The notes under the pieces are model-generated. The model did no database searches, was not told where the DNA came from, and saw only the letters and a list, made by a program, of their open reading frames with translations. A DNA stretch of 64,000 nucleotides from Nematostella vectensis (taxonomy: Eukaryota; Cnidaria; Anthozoa; Actiniaria; Edwardsiidae), in assembly GCF_932526225.1 (NCBI RefSeq), contig NC_064034.1, positions 9,983,387-10,047,386 on the forward strand. Direction: 5' to 3'. Position numbers and translations under genes: made by a program. Positions 22,432 through 40,100 of this stretch are shown piece by piece. Each line of letters begins with the position of its first letter. Positions within the stretch are counted from its first letter, which is position 1.

Positions 22432-24249
22432 AACAAATTAATTCGTGGTTGGTTCGCTTGTACAATTATTATTTACTAGTAGTGATGAATCAAACTCACT
22501 GGCTCAAAGACTCACTCCTTTATTTGATTTCATCACAACTCGCGAATAAAAATTGTATGAGCTCACCAACCATGTCCTATTCCCTTTAGTTCAGTGTCAG
22601 TTTATTATTCAGTCACTAAGAAATTTATTTTTCAATTTGAATATAATTAAAGTACATTTTAGCATTGTGACAAGGAGGACTGAAACAAGCAACTTAAATA
22701 TATCAGTACAAAGATTCTCTCTGTGTATCTATTAGCATAATGGTATAGATTAAGAAAATACTATACAATCTCTTGTTGTTTGCCTGATCATGTTGTAAAC
22801 ACTTGACCAAGTTCCAGATTATTGTTACTCACTCTTATAACCCCTCCCACAATCACAAGCCACTTCCCATCGGTGTAGCCAGTATTTTTAACAGGAGGGG
22901 GCCCAAAAGGTCCTTATGAGGCATTTTCTCATGTATTTTAGATAATGTCTCATACATTTACTGTATTTTTGGCTGCTTGAAGGGGGGGCGGGGCCCACTG
23001 GGCCACCCCTCAGCCTACGCCCCTGCTTCCACACCTGAACTCCTTTATGACAATGCTACGATTACTACTTGGTGATTATAAACTTATCATTTTGGAAACA
23101 TTTTCTTAACTCTACACCTAGAAATCTTGTAACCGTAATCCTGACCGAAAACGGGAGATGATACCACCCCCCCCCCCCCCCCCTCCTTACTACCACCGAA
23201 GCAGCACATTTTCCCGCCATTACGAACTTATCTGTTCTGAAACACAATGGGCATCCTAAAATCACAGGATATGGCTAATTTCTCACCTGAACAGCAGTCA
23301 AGTGGAGTAACATTAGAGGCTTCAGCAGAAAAAGGAGGAAATCGTCCCCATTCATTCTCAAGTTGAGGTTTTCGAGTTGGTGGAATACCACAAACGAAGC
23401 AAACAATATAAGTCGCAAGAGAAAAGCCACTTCAACTTGAATGGATGCTTGATTGGTTAATCTTTGGAAGAAGACTACCGTTTAGTTTTGGATTCCAGTG
23501 GCCCAACACAGCAAACGAATTGAACACATGCAACAGCTCAATAATAGATTGATCAGAGAAGTGATGTCTTAGTTGTCAGCGGATTGCGTTACATAGCCAC
23601 AGGGATCCCACAAAACCCAAATCGAAACAAAAGCAGGCGGTTTTGTTACAGAGGTTCTGTAGTTGCAAACTGCCATTTGACAGTCGTTACTATTGGCGGT
23701 AAAATCTTTTTAACGATTGTTCGAGTTGTCGAAGGTATTCGAATTTATAGCGAGGAGGTTCCCTTGGGCTCATAATTAGAATTATGAGTTCTAAATTGTA
23801 AAAGACTGCCCGAAGGGTTTTCAGACTAACATTTCTAGCCACAGCTGCGTTCCTGGCTAATTTTCAACATTTCAAACCAACTAAACACATGATATAGCAG
23901 AGCCGTAGCAAGGGGTGGGGCACTGGGGTAGCCGCCCCCCTCCTCCAAAAAAAATCAAAAGTTAAGGAAATGAACAGGGGCGTGGCTATGCCACCCATTG
24001 TTTTCTTATCGGTTTTGAATCGTGCCCCCAATAATTAGAGGTCTGCTACAGCTATGTTTAAGGATATAGTATGTCGCTATACAAGTCCACCGTTCGCAGG
24101 CTCCGTGTGGTTAACCTAACCGTTTGTTTCTAATTCTTGATCTAACTAATCTTGGACGGGAGAATGCTAGCTGCGTATGCCTAAAAAGGGTTTCTACCCC
24201 ATTTGCTCTATCACTTAAAAACACCATGGCATCAGCAACAGGTTCGTTT
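22430..24249. other. Gene-free interval with G-rich dispersed repeat fragments
   Basis: No exon pair with splice support is seen here. 22870-23030 and 23885-24030 contain GGGGC(G)TGG and GGCCACCCCT-type fragments seen elsewhere in the window, and 23166-23182 is a poly(C) run. The 3' UTR of Rab paralogue 1 must lie near 24.0-24.25 kb, but I see no clear AATAAA. Confidence 0.5.
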
Positions 24250-29378
<5,129 letters not shown>

Positions 29379-29422
29379 TACGGAGCACCAGACAGTGCCG
29401 GAAGTCATTAAAGTGTAATGAT

Positions 29423-29431
29423 TCACGTGAC
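29423..29431. promoter_or_regulatory. E-box TCACGTGAC upstream of Rab paralogue 1
   Basis: TCACGTGAC followed by AAAAG lies 45 bp upstream of the ATG. Paralogue 2 has the same core and nearly the same flank. The core matches the M-box/CLEAR type bound by MITF/TFE factors, which regulate Rab32/Rab38 and lysosomal genes in vertebrates. Confidence 0.5.
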
Positions 29432-29876
29432 AAAAGTGTAGAAGTCCACAGGTATACCGGTCACATGATACAGCAGAGGGGGCCGGGGGTGTCTCCAAGG
29501 GATGATTCATTCTGCACTTTATTTTTGCTGTAAATTGACTATAAAATCGTATTATATCTTTGGATATTGTCAAAAGAATCGATGTTTTGTTAGTTTGCCG
29601 CTGAAAGCGTTCGACGTTTGAAATAGAAAATGGACTTTATTAAAGTGAGGACCGATCCAATCACATCTCTTCAATACATAAATGGATAAACATTACTTTT
29701 CACGTATCTTCCCTTTACAAACTGTTCGCGCGCGCCTTACCATGGTGGTACTTTCCAGTGTGCAACTGTTTATGGCAATACCTTTAAACACAAACACAGG
29801 GCCTGTGCCAGACATACCGTCTGACATTGGTCACATTCACCCTCTGATCTCTTTTGAATGAATATCAAGGTGAATA

Positions 29877-30201
29877 GAGAGAGAGAGGGGGGGGAGGGAG
29901 GGAATGGGGAAGGGAAAGGGAAAGGGAATGGGAATGGGAAAGGGAAAGGGAAAGAGAAAGGGAAAGGGGAAGGGGAAGGGGAAGGAAAAGGGAAAGGGAA
30001 AGGGAAAGGGAAAGGGAAAGAGAAAGGGAAAGGGGAAGGGGAAGGGAAAGGGAAAGGGAAAGGGAAAGGGAAAGGGAAAGGGAAAGGGAAAGGGAAAGGG
30101 AAAGGGAAAGGGAAAGGGAAAGGGAAAGGGAAAGGGGGAGGGGGAGGGGGAGGGGGAGGGAGAGGTGGAGGGAAAAGGGAGAGGGGGAGGGGGGAGAGAG
30201 A
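29877..30201. repeat. Long (GGGAAA)n purine tract
   Basis: About 320 bp almost purely of purines on the plus strand (GGGAAA, GGGGAA, GGGGGA variants) between the two Rab genes. Open frames in it are composition artefacts. Confidence 0.95.
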
Positions 30202-30470
30202 TCGACACTATCCTGCTTGAATTATTTATTTATTTCATATGTAAGGTATAAGTCTACTTTAAGTGTGTAAATATGTTTTATTTTTGCCTCTGAATTGTAC
30301 GATATAGAAGCAAATAAAATAAATTGTTGCTGTTGCAACAATATGACTTATACAGTCAATCTACTTCTGGTTTCAACACAAAAATAAAGTAATAATGTAT
30401 GAATTTGTTAATGATAAAAAAGTAATAATCACAGAATAAAAAAAGGATTCAATGTAAATAAATATAATAT

Positions 30471-30476
30471 TTTATT
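30471..30476 (-). terminator. Poly(A) signal AATAAA of Rab paralogue 2
   Basis: The first canonical AATAAA I see on the minus strand after the stop, about 180 nt downstream of it. Confidence 0.55.
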
Positions 30477-30656
30477 ACAGCAGTTTTGATAAAAAGGCCC
30501 TCGTGACAAAAGTCCTCACTGACAGCATAATAAAACAGACAACACATACACCAGATAGCAAGTATATATTTATAAAAGCTAAATTTGTCTCCTTGCACAA
30601 ATTCTATATTGGTGCATTTCCTTAAAATATAATAAGCTATGTATACTTTAATAATT

Positions 30657-33600
30657 TTAGCAACAGATTCGTCTTTCTGGCTGTTTTCGGTGGTTGTTTA
30701 GTTCAATAAATCCCCCTGCTTCAGGTTGATTCTGGATAGGACTATTCGATTCTTCCTCATGATTCTCCATTAATTCCTTAATGAGGTATCTGAAATTAAA
30801 AATGGAGTTACTAGGGAGATATCCCAGGGGGACTCTCCATAACAGTTAGACAGGGGTGATTGTCCAATATTTAAGAGTATAAAATTCTTCTGCTATCCCT
30901 GGACTTCATTGCTTCGACCACACCTATAGGTGTTGACCACACCCTAAGTGCTATCACTTAGGGTTTAAATTGATTTTACAGATAATCACACCTGTCTGTT
31001 TTTACAGGAGTCCCCCCTGGGAGAAAGGCACTCTTTAGCAGCTGAAAACAAGATTCCTACCAGCAAATTTTAAAAAAATGCTTTAGCCAGGGAGTTGTGA
31101 TTAGGTTGTACAAATAGAGCATTTCAAAACAAAACTATAAAACCATGTAGGACTCTTTTCTCAGTACCCCACTATTTGGGGTCTGTAAGCCATATGACAC
31201 TAACTCAGCACATGACACTATCATTTTATTTGTACAGTAGAGCCCTGCTAACTCGAACTCTGAAGGGAAGCAAAAATCAGTTCAAGTTAGCGGGGAATTC
31301 ATGTTAGCAGAGTAAAAATGACTTAAAATTAGGTCCAAGGAAAATCAAACTTAGTACGAGTTAGCTGGGAATTTGAGTAAGCTAAGTTCTAGTTAGCGGA
31401 GTTCTACTGTATAACATAAGATGAGTAAAAAAATTGAATATATAGATAGTAAACAAATGAATGAGGGTAGCAATTAAGGCATTTTTTTGTACTGACACTA
31501 AACATCACAAAGAAAAAAAACAAATACAATGAAACAAATAAAAACATACACAAACACACTCACTCCATAGTTTCTGAGACATTGACTTCCTCCTTGACCG
31601 ACATCTCAGTCCAACCCAGAAATGAATGGTCTCTGCAGAGTTTGTCAATAGTCTCCTTGGGAACAGGTCTTGCTGACAAATCACTCTACAAAAATAACAC
31701 ACAAGTTGTTATATCAGTCAAAAAGAACACACTGTAGTGCCACAGAATGTAATACAGCCAAAAGTGTAATACTAATACAAAATATGACCATGGCAACACA
31801 ACCACTTAATGTAAAGTTGAGTTAATCACATTTACACTTGAATCCTAGTGCTGAAACCACTATAACAGCTATATTCAAAAAGGATGCATTACATTTTCTG
31901 GTGAAAAGAATTAATTTTGCTTTGATATTAGAATTTGTAATGAAATGTATTACATTTTGTGTTGATACAACATTTTGAGCTATTTAACAAATAGATATCA
32001 TTTTTGAGTGTGTCTGTCCTCTAATAGATACACAGATGATGAAACAGCGTGAAGTGAACAAAAAAGTACACAGTATGCAAAAAAGATTTATCAATTACAA
32101 AGGTCACTATCACTTACAGCATTAGGATTCAATTTACCTTATTACCGACCAGAATGCAGGGAATTGGTTTTCCATTCGGTAGCTTGCATTTACTATCAAG
32201 ATCATTTTTCCATTTAATGGTGCTGCTAAATGTCTGTTGACTGGTTAAGTCAAACATAATGACGCATGCAGCAGCTCCCTTGTAGTAGACTCTTGTCATG
32301 GATGTAAACCTCTCTTGGCCTGTAAAGTATTTATTCATGTAAATGAAATGACTAGTATTTGTAAGTTAACAGGATAAGGATGAAAGGTCAAGCCTTTCAC
32401 TGCACTTCAGTAATCTGTACTTGGGATATACACAATAAAAGAACCAATAGGGATAATACAATGGCCTGCAATGGTCTATGCAATGACAAGTTTTTCAGTC
32501 ATGTGTAGGACATTTGATCATGTCTTGGTGATGTTAATCTGCACTATATGAATATGAAATATTTATCTCCAGTTTTGTACACTTTATTAGCAATAAGTAC
32601 AATACGTGCAGTACGATATGTGCAGTATAATGTTGTGGCTCATGTTTGGTGGAAACATGATCAAATTAGGACTTACCTGCTATATCCCATAACTGAAAAA
32701 AAAATAAGCAGTTTTAGTAAAACTTCATAGTTTATCACTTCATCAACAATTGGCCCCTGGCTATGAATTTCTTAGCTGAGTTAACAAATAAAAAAAAACA
32801 GAGACCGAAAATAGATACCTCTCCCACCCTATGTATTTATTTACAGCCTGTCAAAAGCAATAATTTTTGCTGTTACCTAGTTAACGGTATCAAAGCTTTT
32901 CAACAGAGCTTAACAGTCTCTGTCATTGCGCCAAAGCAACCATAACTTGACAGTTGTTGTTTTTTTTTTCAATCAAAAATACAGATACTAGCTTATTTGG
33001 GGAATGCCCTACAGCGTCATAAAGACAATTGAGGGGCATAATTGATTGCTTTACTTATAGCAAGCAAAGGTGAATTTGTATTGACTTTTTCTTTGCCTGG
33101 ATGCGAAAATAATTTTCTATAGTATCACCGTTTCCCTCCTATGCTGTTTTTTTTCTTCTGTTATTCTGGTTGTGTCCGACCTTGAATGGATTATTATAAC
33201 AGACACTAAATCATGGTCACAAGGGTGTCTGTAAAGGCCTGGCTAAACATTCAAACATGTTAGTCAAACATTGCGTTTGACACGTTGTTTGTACCTTTAG
33301 CCACCCACAAAACATGGCACTCAATTGACTTCCACAATATGTACAGATGTTTGAACGAGATCAAAACATATTCATCAAACATTTGCGTTGAATGCACGTT
33401 TTTTTAGCCACTCATCACACGAAACATTGCGCGCGCTTTGTTCTTTTATCTAATGACAGCTTGAAATTCTCATGGCGCCACTTTGATTTCTTGTGTAATC
33501 ATAACAGAGTGCATGCGCTCATGTTTTATGAAAATGTTTTTGTGTTTAGCCACCTCCCCAAAACATTCTCACACAAGAGTTCGATTTCAATGTTTGACAA

Positions 33601-35669
33601 ACATGTTTGAATGTTTAGCCAGGATTTAATAGTGAAGGTAATCCCGTAATCTGCTTATACCTAATTAGCCTCCGACATTGTGCTGTTGGTCAATTAATTT
33701 CAGGTGCATACCTAGGAATTGTTGAGGGGGAGGGGAGTAGCAGTTGTAGATGTTGTATGGTTAAAAAGGTCATGAAAGATAAAAGATATGTTGATGAAAG
33801 CCTCCTTTTTCAGAACCTAATAAATCCTCCTATAACAGAGCAGAGGGAGGTCACTAAATTTATATATGGCTGTTTTTTATCTAGGGATGGGTAGTCTAAA
33901 AGTAGCTAGACTCTTGTATTACTTGCTTTTGTATTTTTATTAATGTTTGTTAGGGTGACAGCCATGTACTTGTGTGTATAAGCTGCTAATAAACTATATC
34001 TATCTATCTAGTATTTGACGATCCTTGGATAAGAAATGTCTTTCCCTGTATGAGCTTGTCTGTATGCCACCTAAATACTACCTTTACTTTACCTGAAGCC
34101 GAACAGTTGCATCTTGAGCCCATGGGATGACCTTCAATGCAAAATCAACTGCAAGAAATCATTCAGGTTAACAAATTAGTATATATTTCAAAACAAAGGC
34201 TTAGGAGAGAAGCGAAGTTGCCATTTGCTAATCCAAATGTGTTACATGTATTGCATCATATACTGCATGAATGGCAAATTAATAGTTCTGAAAGTCATGT
34301 GCATCTTTAGAGGTATATGAAAGAATGGCAGTTACCCAACAGAACTTTGCACTTTCTTTTGACACATGAAGCACTTTATACCCATTTTTACATTGCAGGT
34401 TAGGATATATTAATTGTTAAGAACAACCTTGTTTTAAAAAGTGTTCACTTATTATACAGTTGAATTATTGTACTTATTTACAATCAATCAATTCACAATT
34501 ATTGTCTTGAAATTTAAATATATGCCATGAATGCCATAGAAAAGTTGTTTTCATACTAGAGATGTATGTGTCCAGACATATAATACACCTTCCGGATAGT
34601 TCATCTGGTATAAAAGGTAAGACAAACTAAATTCCACTTATTTAGCTTGTCATGACATATAACGAGTCAAAGGCCTGTATTTATTTAAACTAGTCGGGGT
34701 AAATAGACACACTGAAATTATTTACCTAAAGTACATCTCTAGTATAAAAATGGCAAATATAACTGTAAAGTTATAGATGTTAGATGTTTCTGCCTCTATT
34801 CAAAAACGAATTCAGACAAAAATAAGTACTCTTTGCCTAGATTATGGGAAGAAACATTGACAATTTCCCTTGGTACTAATTCAGCCCTAGTAGTTATCAT
34901 CCCACAGGTTTTGATTTCATCTAAATGGTACTACCCTAAAACTAAAACCCCCAAATTAAAAACAAAAGAGGATGTAAACTTTATGTACATGCGGCCTTTT
35001 TGTAGGTCCTATTTTCATCGGGCTTGAAAATATCAACAACACATGTCTTGTCCTAGCATATAATAAAAAAAACACAAAGGCATAAAGCAAAACGTTTGGT
35101 GGGTTTTTTTTAATATAAGTTATTAGATTTTTCGATGATCAGTTAAGCTGAAGCACAGGCAAACCAGGATAAGAATCAGTGCCTCATAATCCTTCGGGAA
35201 AATAAAATATAATTTGAAGTTGCAGGCCCGTACCCAGGATTTTTCTTGGGGGTGTGCGGTTTTGTTTGTGGTTTTTAAGGGTAATTGGGACACAAAAAGG
35301 GGTTTAATCCCTCAAGAGAAAATTTCCCCATCTCTCTATTCTCTTCCTCTTGCTTTGGTGGGTGAAATTTTCTCTTGAGGGACTAAACCCCTTTCTGCAC
35401 CACAATTCCTCTTAAAAACCACAAACAAGGCTAATATAGTAATGTAACTAGCTCTATAGAGGAAACAGTCAAAACAAAGCTTCAACTTATATTTTATTTC
35501 CCATAGGATTACAAGGGAACGATTCTAATCCTAGTGCATCCTTTCACTGACCTCCTATTGTAGGCTTGTATTCTCGCCGTGTATTCCCGTGCACATATCG
35601 CTGAACAAATGAAGTTTTACCGACCGTTGCGTCGCCGACGATCAGGACTTTGAATAGTATTTCTGACAT
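30657..35669 (-). CDS. Rab32: Rab32/Rab38-like small GTPase, paralogue 2 (complete)
   Basis: Six exons: 35552-35669, 34093-34148, 32677-32692 (16 nt), 32138-32319, 31564-31685, 30657-30789; 627 nt, 208 aa. G1 is GDATVGKT (residues 12-19), the switch I threonine is T37 followed by IGVDFALK, the switch II motif is WDIAGQERF (60 on), NKSD lies at 123-126, and an SAK-like SVK follows GWTEM at 153-155. The C terminus ends RRICC, a CC prenylation signal. IGVDFALKVI and KW..DLDSKCKLPNG place it in the Rab32/Rab38/Rab29 group, which controls trafficking to lysosome-related organelles. It lies about 1.3 kb upstream of paralogue 1 in the same orientation. The exon 1 donor is GTCAGT (GTCAGC in paralogue 1), a shared unusual +3 C. 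Confidence 0.94.
30826..31022. mobile_element. Short MITE with CCCAGGGGGACTC ends
   Basis: Left end TCCCAGGGGGACTC..GACAGGGGTGATT; right end AATCACACCTGTC..GAGTCCCCCCTGGGA. The internal CCTAAGTG and CACTTAGG also pair. A relative with one similar end lies at about 60170-60312. Confidence 0.7.
31233..31411. mobile_element. Tigger/pogo-like MITE with TA target site
   Basis: 179 bp including the TA sites, bounded by TACAGTAGAGCCCTGCTAAC on the left and GTTAGCGGAGTTCTACTGTA on the right. Internal subrepeats read AGTTAGC(G/T)GGGAATT. The CAGTAGAACCTC-type terminus and TA duplication fit pogo/Tigger-derived elements. It lies in intron 5 of Rab paralogue 2. Confidence 0.75.
33238..33623. mobile_element. 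MITE with 24-bp inverted ends
   Basis: CCTGGCTAAACATTCAAACA at the left and its complement TGTTTGAATGTTTAGCCAGG at the right bound 386 bp. The interior has further ACATGTT/CAAACATT copies but no coding region. The target duplication is not evident. Confidence 0.72.
35222..35435. mobile_element. Foldback repeat upstream of the ataxin/Rab boundary
   Basis: CAGGCCCGTACCCAGGATTT at the left is shared with 15728. Inside, AATCCCTCAAGAGAAAATTT and GTGAAATTTTCTCTTGAGGG, and TTTTTAAGGGTAATT and AATTCCTCTTAAAAA, are inverted copies. Confidence 0.65.
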
Positions 35670-35710
35670 CGTAGATCCAAACGCAAAACACTTACAATCA
35701 ACCTGCGCTG

Positions 35711-35723
35711 GCAGCCATCTTGA
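35711..35723 (-). promoter_or_regulatory. YY1-like motif upstream of Rab paralogue 2
   Basis: The minus strand reads CAAGATGGCTGC, close to the YY1 core AAGATGGCGGC, about 42-54 bp upstream of the start codon. Confidence 0.4.
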
Positions 35724-35736
35724 AAGAAAGCTAATC

Positions 35737-35745
35737 TCACGTGAC
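35737..35745. promoter_or_regulatory. E-box TCACGTGAC upstream of Rab paralogue 2
   Basis: TCACGTGAC followed by AATAG lies 68 bp upstream of the ATG. It is the counterpart of the site upstream of paralogue 1, preserved although most of the surrounding sequence has diverged. Confidence 0.5.
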
Positions 35746-35975
35746 AATAGAGTGACTGAAGGAAGAGCCCACAGGCAACCCAAGAGAAAAGGGCAAGTCA
35801 TTTCTTGAAAAGCTCTATTGGACTTCGGTGCAACCTGCTACTGTATGACCACAAATATAAAGTTTAAAGAAAACTAGCAAATAAGCATGCGAAGTTAGGC
35901 TTAAGGCGAACGCTGTTCTTTTTTAAAATGCATCGTTCCAAATACAGCAAATATTTGTGCGTCTGTCTTCACAGA

Positions 35976-36345
35976 TGACGTCATATCGTGTCATGAACAA
36001 AAAAGTACGAAACGAGACGCTGTCGAGTTACAGTTGTTCACGACACCCTGTGACGTCTTCTGTGCAATTACAGTAATTCCAGACCTCGACAACTTGCACA
36101 TATAAATACTTTATTTACAAAATAGCTTTACAAAAGTTATTGTTTCTGCATCCAGCCAGTAATTTGGCATGGAATATATAATTCTGTACATATACCAATA
36201 GATATCGACAAGGCAATAAAAAGAGTATCACACAAGGAGACCAGACCACCGAACGTCTTGTAGAAAATATTGTTTGGGATGTCTCAATGACGTCAGTGGT
36301 CGTCACAATTAAACTAACTGTGTGACGTTTGTCCACATGACGTCA
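35976..36345. promoter_or_regulatory. Cluster of CRE-like TGACGTCA palindromes
   Basis: Perfect TGACGTCA occurs at 35976-35983, 36288-36295 and 36338-36345, plus half sites GTGACGTC near 36050 and GTGACGTT near 36322. They lie 0.3-0.7 kb upstream of Rab paralogue 2 and within the presumed 3' UTR of the ataxin-7 gene. Confidence 0.45.
36110..36115 (-). terminator. Candidate poly(A) signal of the ataxin-7-like gene
   Basis: AATAAA on the minus strand about 1.03 kb after the stop. The 36.1-37.1 kb stretch between has no coding evidence and is read as 3' UTR. Confidence 0.4.
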
Positions 36346-37143
36346 AAGTAAATCTCCCAAAACTTTCCTGACGATCATACCCAAAATTTTCTATAAAAGA
36401 AAACGATCAATCATTGAAGGTTCGATAACTTCTGACAAATATAAACGAAAAAAGAAGACCAGGTTTCTGTACAAATGCTAGTCAGAGTTGTATCAAAGTC
36501 TCTCTTCGGATAGATATAAAAGCTTGCTTACAAAATGATTGGCAAGACTGTTCTAAATAGCAGTCCAACTTCAGTCTGATTTGTGATTTGATTCAAGACA
36601 TTTAAAGAGTCGTTTTGGGATATGACGTTGGACATAATGCCACAAATGTTAATTGAAAAATGGCCAAGACATTTGGAGCATTTTTTTCAAATGCACGGAA
36701 ACCTTATTAAATTCCAGTTTGATAGGGGAATGGAAAGAAGCCAAAGTTTATGTTGGCAAAATTCCTGAAAACTAGAGTAACACATAATCAGCTTTTAACA
36801 TTAAATAGATTTGCCAAACTTCCAAAGACAGATCTATAAATATCCATGTGGTGACAATCATTAATAATTTAGATTTTGAAAAAAAAAAAAAAACACTTTT
36901 TGAGATGCTAATTTATCAAATGAAGAAAAATAACACCATCTATTTATATTTTGTCATTGTATGTCTTTATAATTTCTCCCTTTTTTTCATTTACTGCACC
37001 TCTTGCAATTCAGTTATATCATGTTCAGGTCCTTTAATTGAATATAAAAATAGCCTGGAAAGACAGAATTCCATTAGAAAATAACGTATTGATTGAAGTG
37101 AAAAAGTGACGGTGTCGCAATAAGCCAATTGGCAATACTCCTA

Positions 37144-40100
37144 TCAGGCCACATTTGACTGCGGCTTGTGCACCACAGTAGCTTGAATGTGAGCATCGTT
37201 GGTGACAAACACAGAGTTTGGCGGGCTTTTCAGAGGCTGTTCCGTGTTTTTGATTACTATATTTTGGTTGTTGCCGAACTGTTGCTGCGTTATGTATGTC
37301 TGCTGGGCCAGGTTAGGTGGCGCTGGGGCGATGCGAGGTTGGATTGGTAGTTGCTGTTTGACGAATTGTGGGTTCAGTTGCTTTTGCTGCTGTAGTTGCT
37401 GCTGTTGTAGTTGTTGCTGTTGTAGCTGTTGTTGTAGGGTGATTTGCTGGAGTTGTTGCTGCTGCTGTTCTACTTGCTGCTTCAATTGGACAATCGGTTG
37501 CGGAGACGCGGTGTTCGACATGTGTTGGTGGTTCAGGTACAAATTTTGCTGTCCTGGCTGTGGACTCGACACTACTATTGTTTTCTGTGTAACCGGTTGC
37601 CCAGGCGACAGTTGTCCTGGTGATGGCTGCTGTGGAGATGGTGATTGAGGAATCTTTACTTGAAGGTTACTCTTGGATTGGCCTTTCTGATAGGTCTTCC
37701 GTACCGAGACTTTTCCTGAAGAGCAAAAAAGAGGTGAGTATGATTTATAGTAATCAAAGCTAAACATCGTTTAACTGCAAACACTCTTGTGAACATTGTG
37801 GCCTATCAGAACTACTGATGATATTCACTCCTGCACCGCCAAGATTTAATTAGAGGACTCTTTTCTTAGCCTACGTTGACAGCTAAACTTTACCTCGGCT
37901 GTCAACACAGGCTACTCTGGTCCACATGTAAGCATAAGGTGTCTTACGGATACTGCACATCTTAAGGGACCAAGGAAATGCTTTTTTTTTGCAATACATT
38001 TTTTTTTATTCTATTGGATACCAAACTGTTGGAGTCCAATTGCAGGACCTGCCACCACTGAACTGCTGAGGGGGGCAGGCAGTCACAGGTAGTCATAGAT
38101 AGTACTTGGCAATCTTTCAATGAATAAAAAATGACCCACTTTTTGGTGGCCAAAAAGGGGAGGGGGAGGCACGCACACTCTGCGCATCACCCTAGGTATG
38201 CACCTGCTATCATACCTTTCTGTGGCTGCTGCATGGGAGAAGGGGACTGCTGCACCAGTGCCTGTTGTTGTAACTGGGCCACGCCCATGCTGTTGAACAC
38301 AAGGTTACGTCCCTTGGTGTAGCCTGGGTTTGAGCCCGCAGGCTGGCCTGTGTTGTTTTGAATGACAAAGCTGACTGGGTACCCCTTCATATTGGCGCCT
38401 TTAGGTGTTTGCGATGGGCCTGTTCCATTTACTATACAATTTGATACCTGTACGCCTCCAGTTGTCTGTTGGGAAAAGAAACATTTTGAATTTTTTACCC
38501 AGTATTACTTTATCAGTACCATTTTTTACCCAGTATTACTTTATCAGTATCATTTTTTACCCAGTATTACTTTATCAGTACCATTTTTTACCCAGTATTA
38601 CTTTATCAGTACCATTTTTTACCCAGTATTACTTTATCAGTACCATTTTTTACCCAGTATTACTTTATCAGTACCATTTTTTACCCAGTATTACTTTATC
38701 AGTATCATTTTTTACCCAGTATTACTTTATCAGTATCATTTTTTACTCAGTATTACTTTATCAGTATCATACTTTATATTTAATTCAAACCTCCATGTTT
38801 CTAATGTTGTAAGGGAAGCATGAAAATTACAAGACCTTCTAACTGGTAATGTATAACTAAAAAAGCTACGGACAAGTTGTAATATCAGTATAAATCAACA
38901 CAAGGCTGAAATGGTATGTTAAAGGCCTCTGTGAAACACAGTAGTTGCACTTATGTTTCAAGCATTAGCCCTTCGTCGGAGCAAAAGAAACTGAATCAGA
39001 TGGGGAAGTGGTATTTATAGTATAGTGTACGGACAATAGGCGGTAAGCCGATGCTGCATGCCTGGTCTGACAAAGGAACAATAGGCAATATCTGGGACCT
39101 CGGTCACCTTTTTGGATATTTCACTCTCCATCAAGGATGGTCACCTAGCCACTTTAGTGTACTACAGGCCCACTGACTCACACAGGTATCTTGTTTTCTT
39201 CCTCTCATCCACATCCATCTCATCGACATGCTAAAACAGCTACCCCTTACTAACAGTTTCTCAGACTTTGCCAACTTTGCAGCGACAACTCTAACTTTCA
39301 CTAGCTCTCAATCTGAGAAAATGTGTAAATTCTTTAGTGACCAGGGTTATCCTGCACATGTTGTCACTAACGCTCTCTATCGCGCTCATTCCGTTGATCT
39401 TTTTTTCTGCATTGCAACCCTCCGAGCCTAAAAGTGAGGATAGTATTCCCTTTACATCGTTCCTACCACCCACATTATCGGACCCAATGGAGAGTCATAC
39501 TCTGTCACGGACCATATCACATGCACCACTAGCAATCTCATTTACTGTATTTCTTGTAAGCTTCGCGCTCTAATAGCCTATTGTTCAGTTGTCAGACTGC
39601 ACGCAAGGCGCCGGCTTACCGACTATTGTATGCACATTATACTATAAATACCACTCCTGCATCCGATTCAGTTTCTTTTGCTCCGACGGAGGGCTACGTC
39701 TGTTCAACTACTCTGTTACACAGAGGCATTTAACATACCTTTTTAACCTTGTATTGATTTATACCTTGTTTACACCACACCTATGCAGACCATCTAGTTT
39801 TTCTACAGCTTGTCTGTAGTCTTTCTAGTTATATAAAGCTGTAATATAATTAGGTGGTCTGTGTTGAGTGGTTTCGTTGACGTTTGACCTAATATTTCTT
39901 TCTCTATGTGTACCTGTTTGGTAAACACCAGTGGACCATGTCCAGCTGTGGTGACTGTTACTTTACCCGTTGAAACATCAAGCTGACCAGCAACCTAAAA
40001 ACAGTTATATGGATAAGTACATACAAGAGAAAACCCATCACTTTTTGACAATCACAAAAGGACAAAAAATATTACAAACATTCCACAGAATGCCGCCTTG

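Noticed and set aside
29837-30251. 115-123-codon open frames of Gly-Lys or Phe-Pro repeats
   Set aside because: They are translations of the (GGGAAA)n tract.
37199-37648. 149-codon Cys-rich frame on the plus strand
   Set aside because: It is the antisense shadow of the Gln-rich last exon of ataxin-7 (CAG read as CTG/TGC).
38362-38823. Overlapping 135-153-codon repetitive frames
   Set aside because: The 31-bp minisatellite leaves every frame open; the peptide simply repeats the unit.
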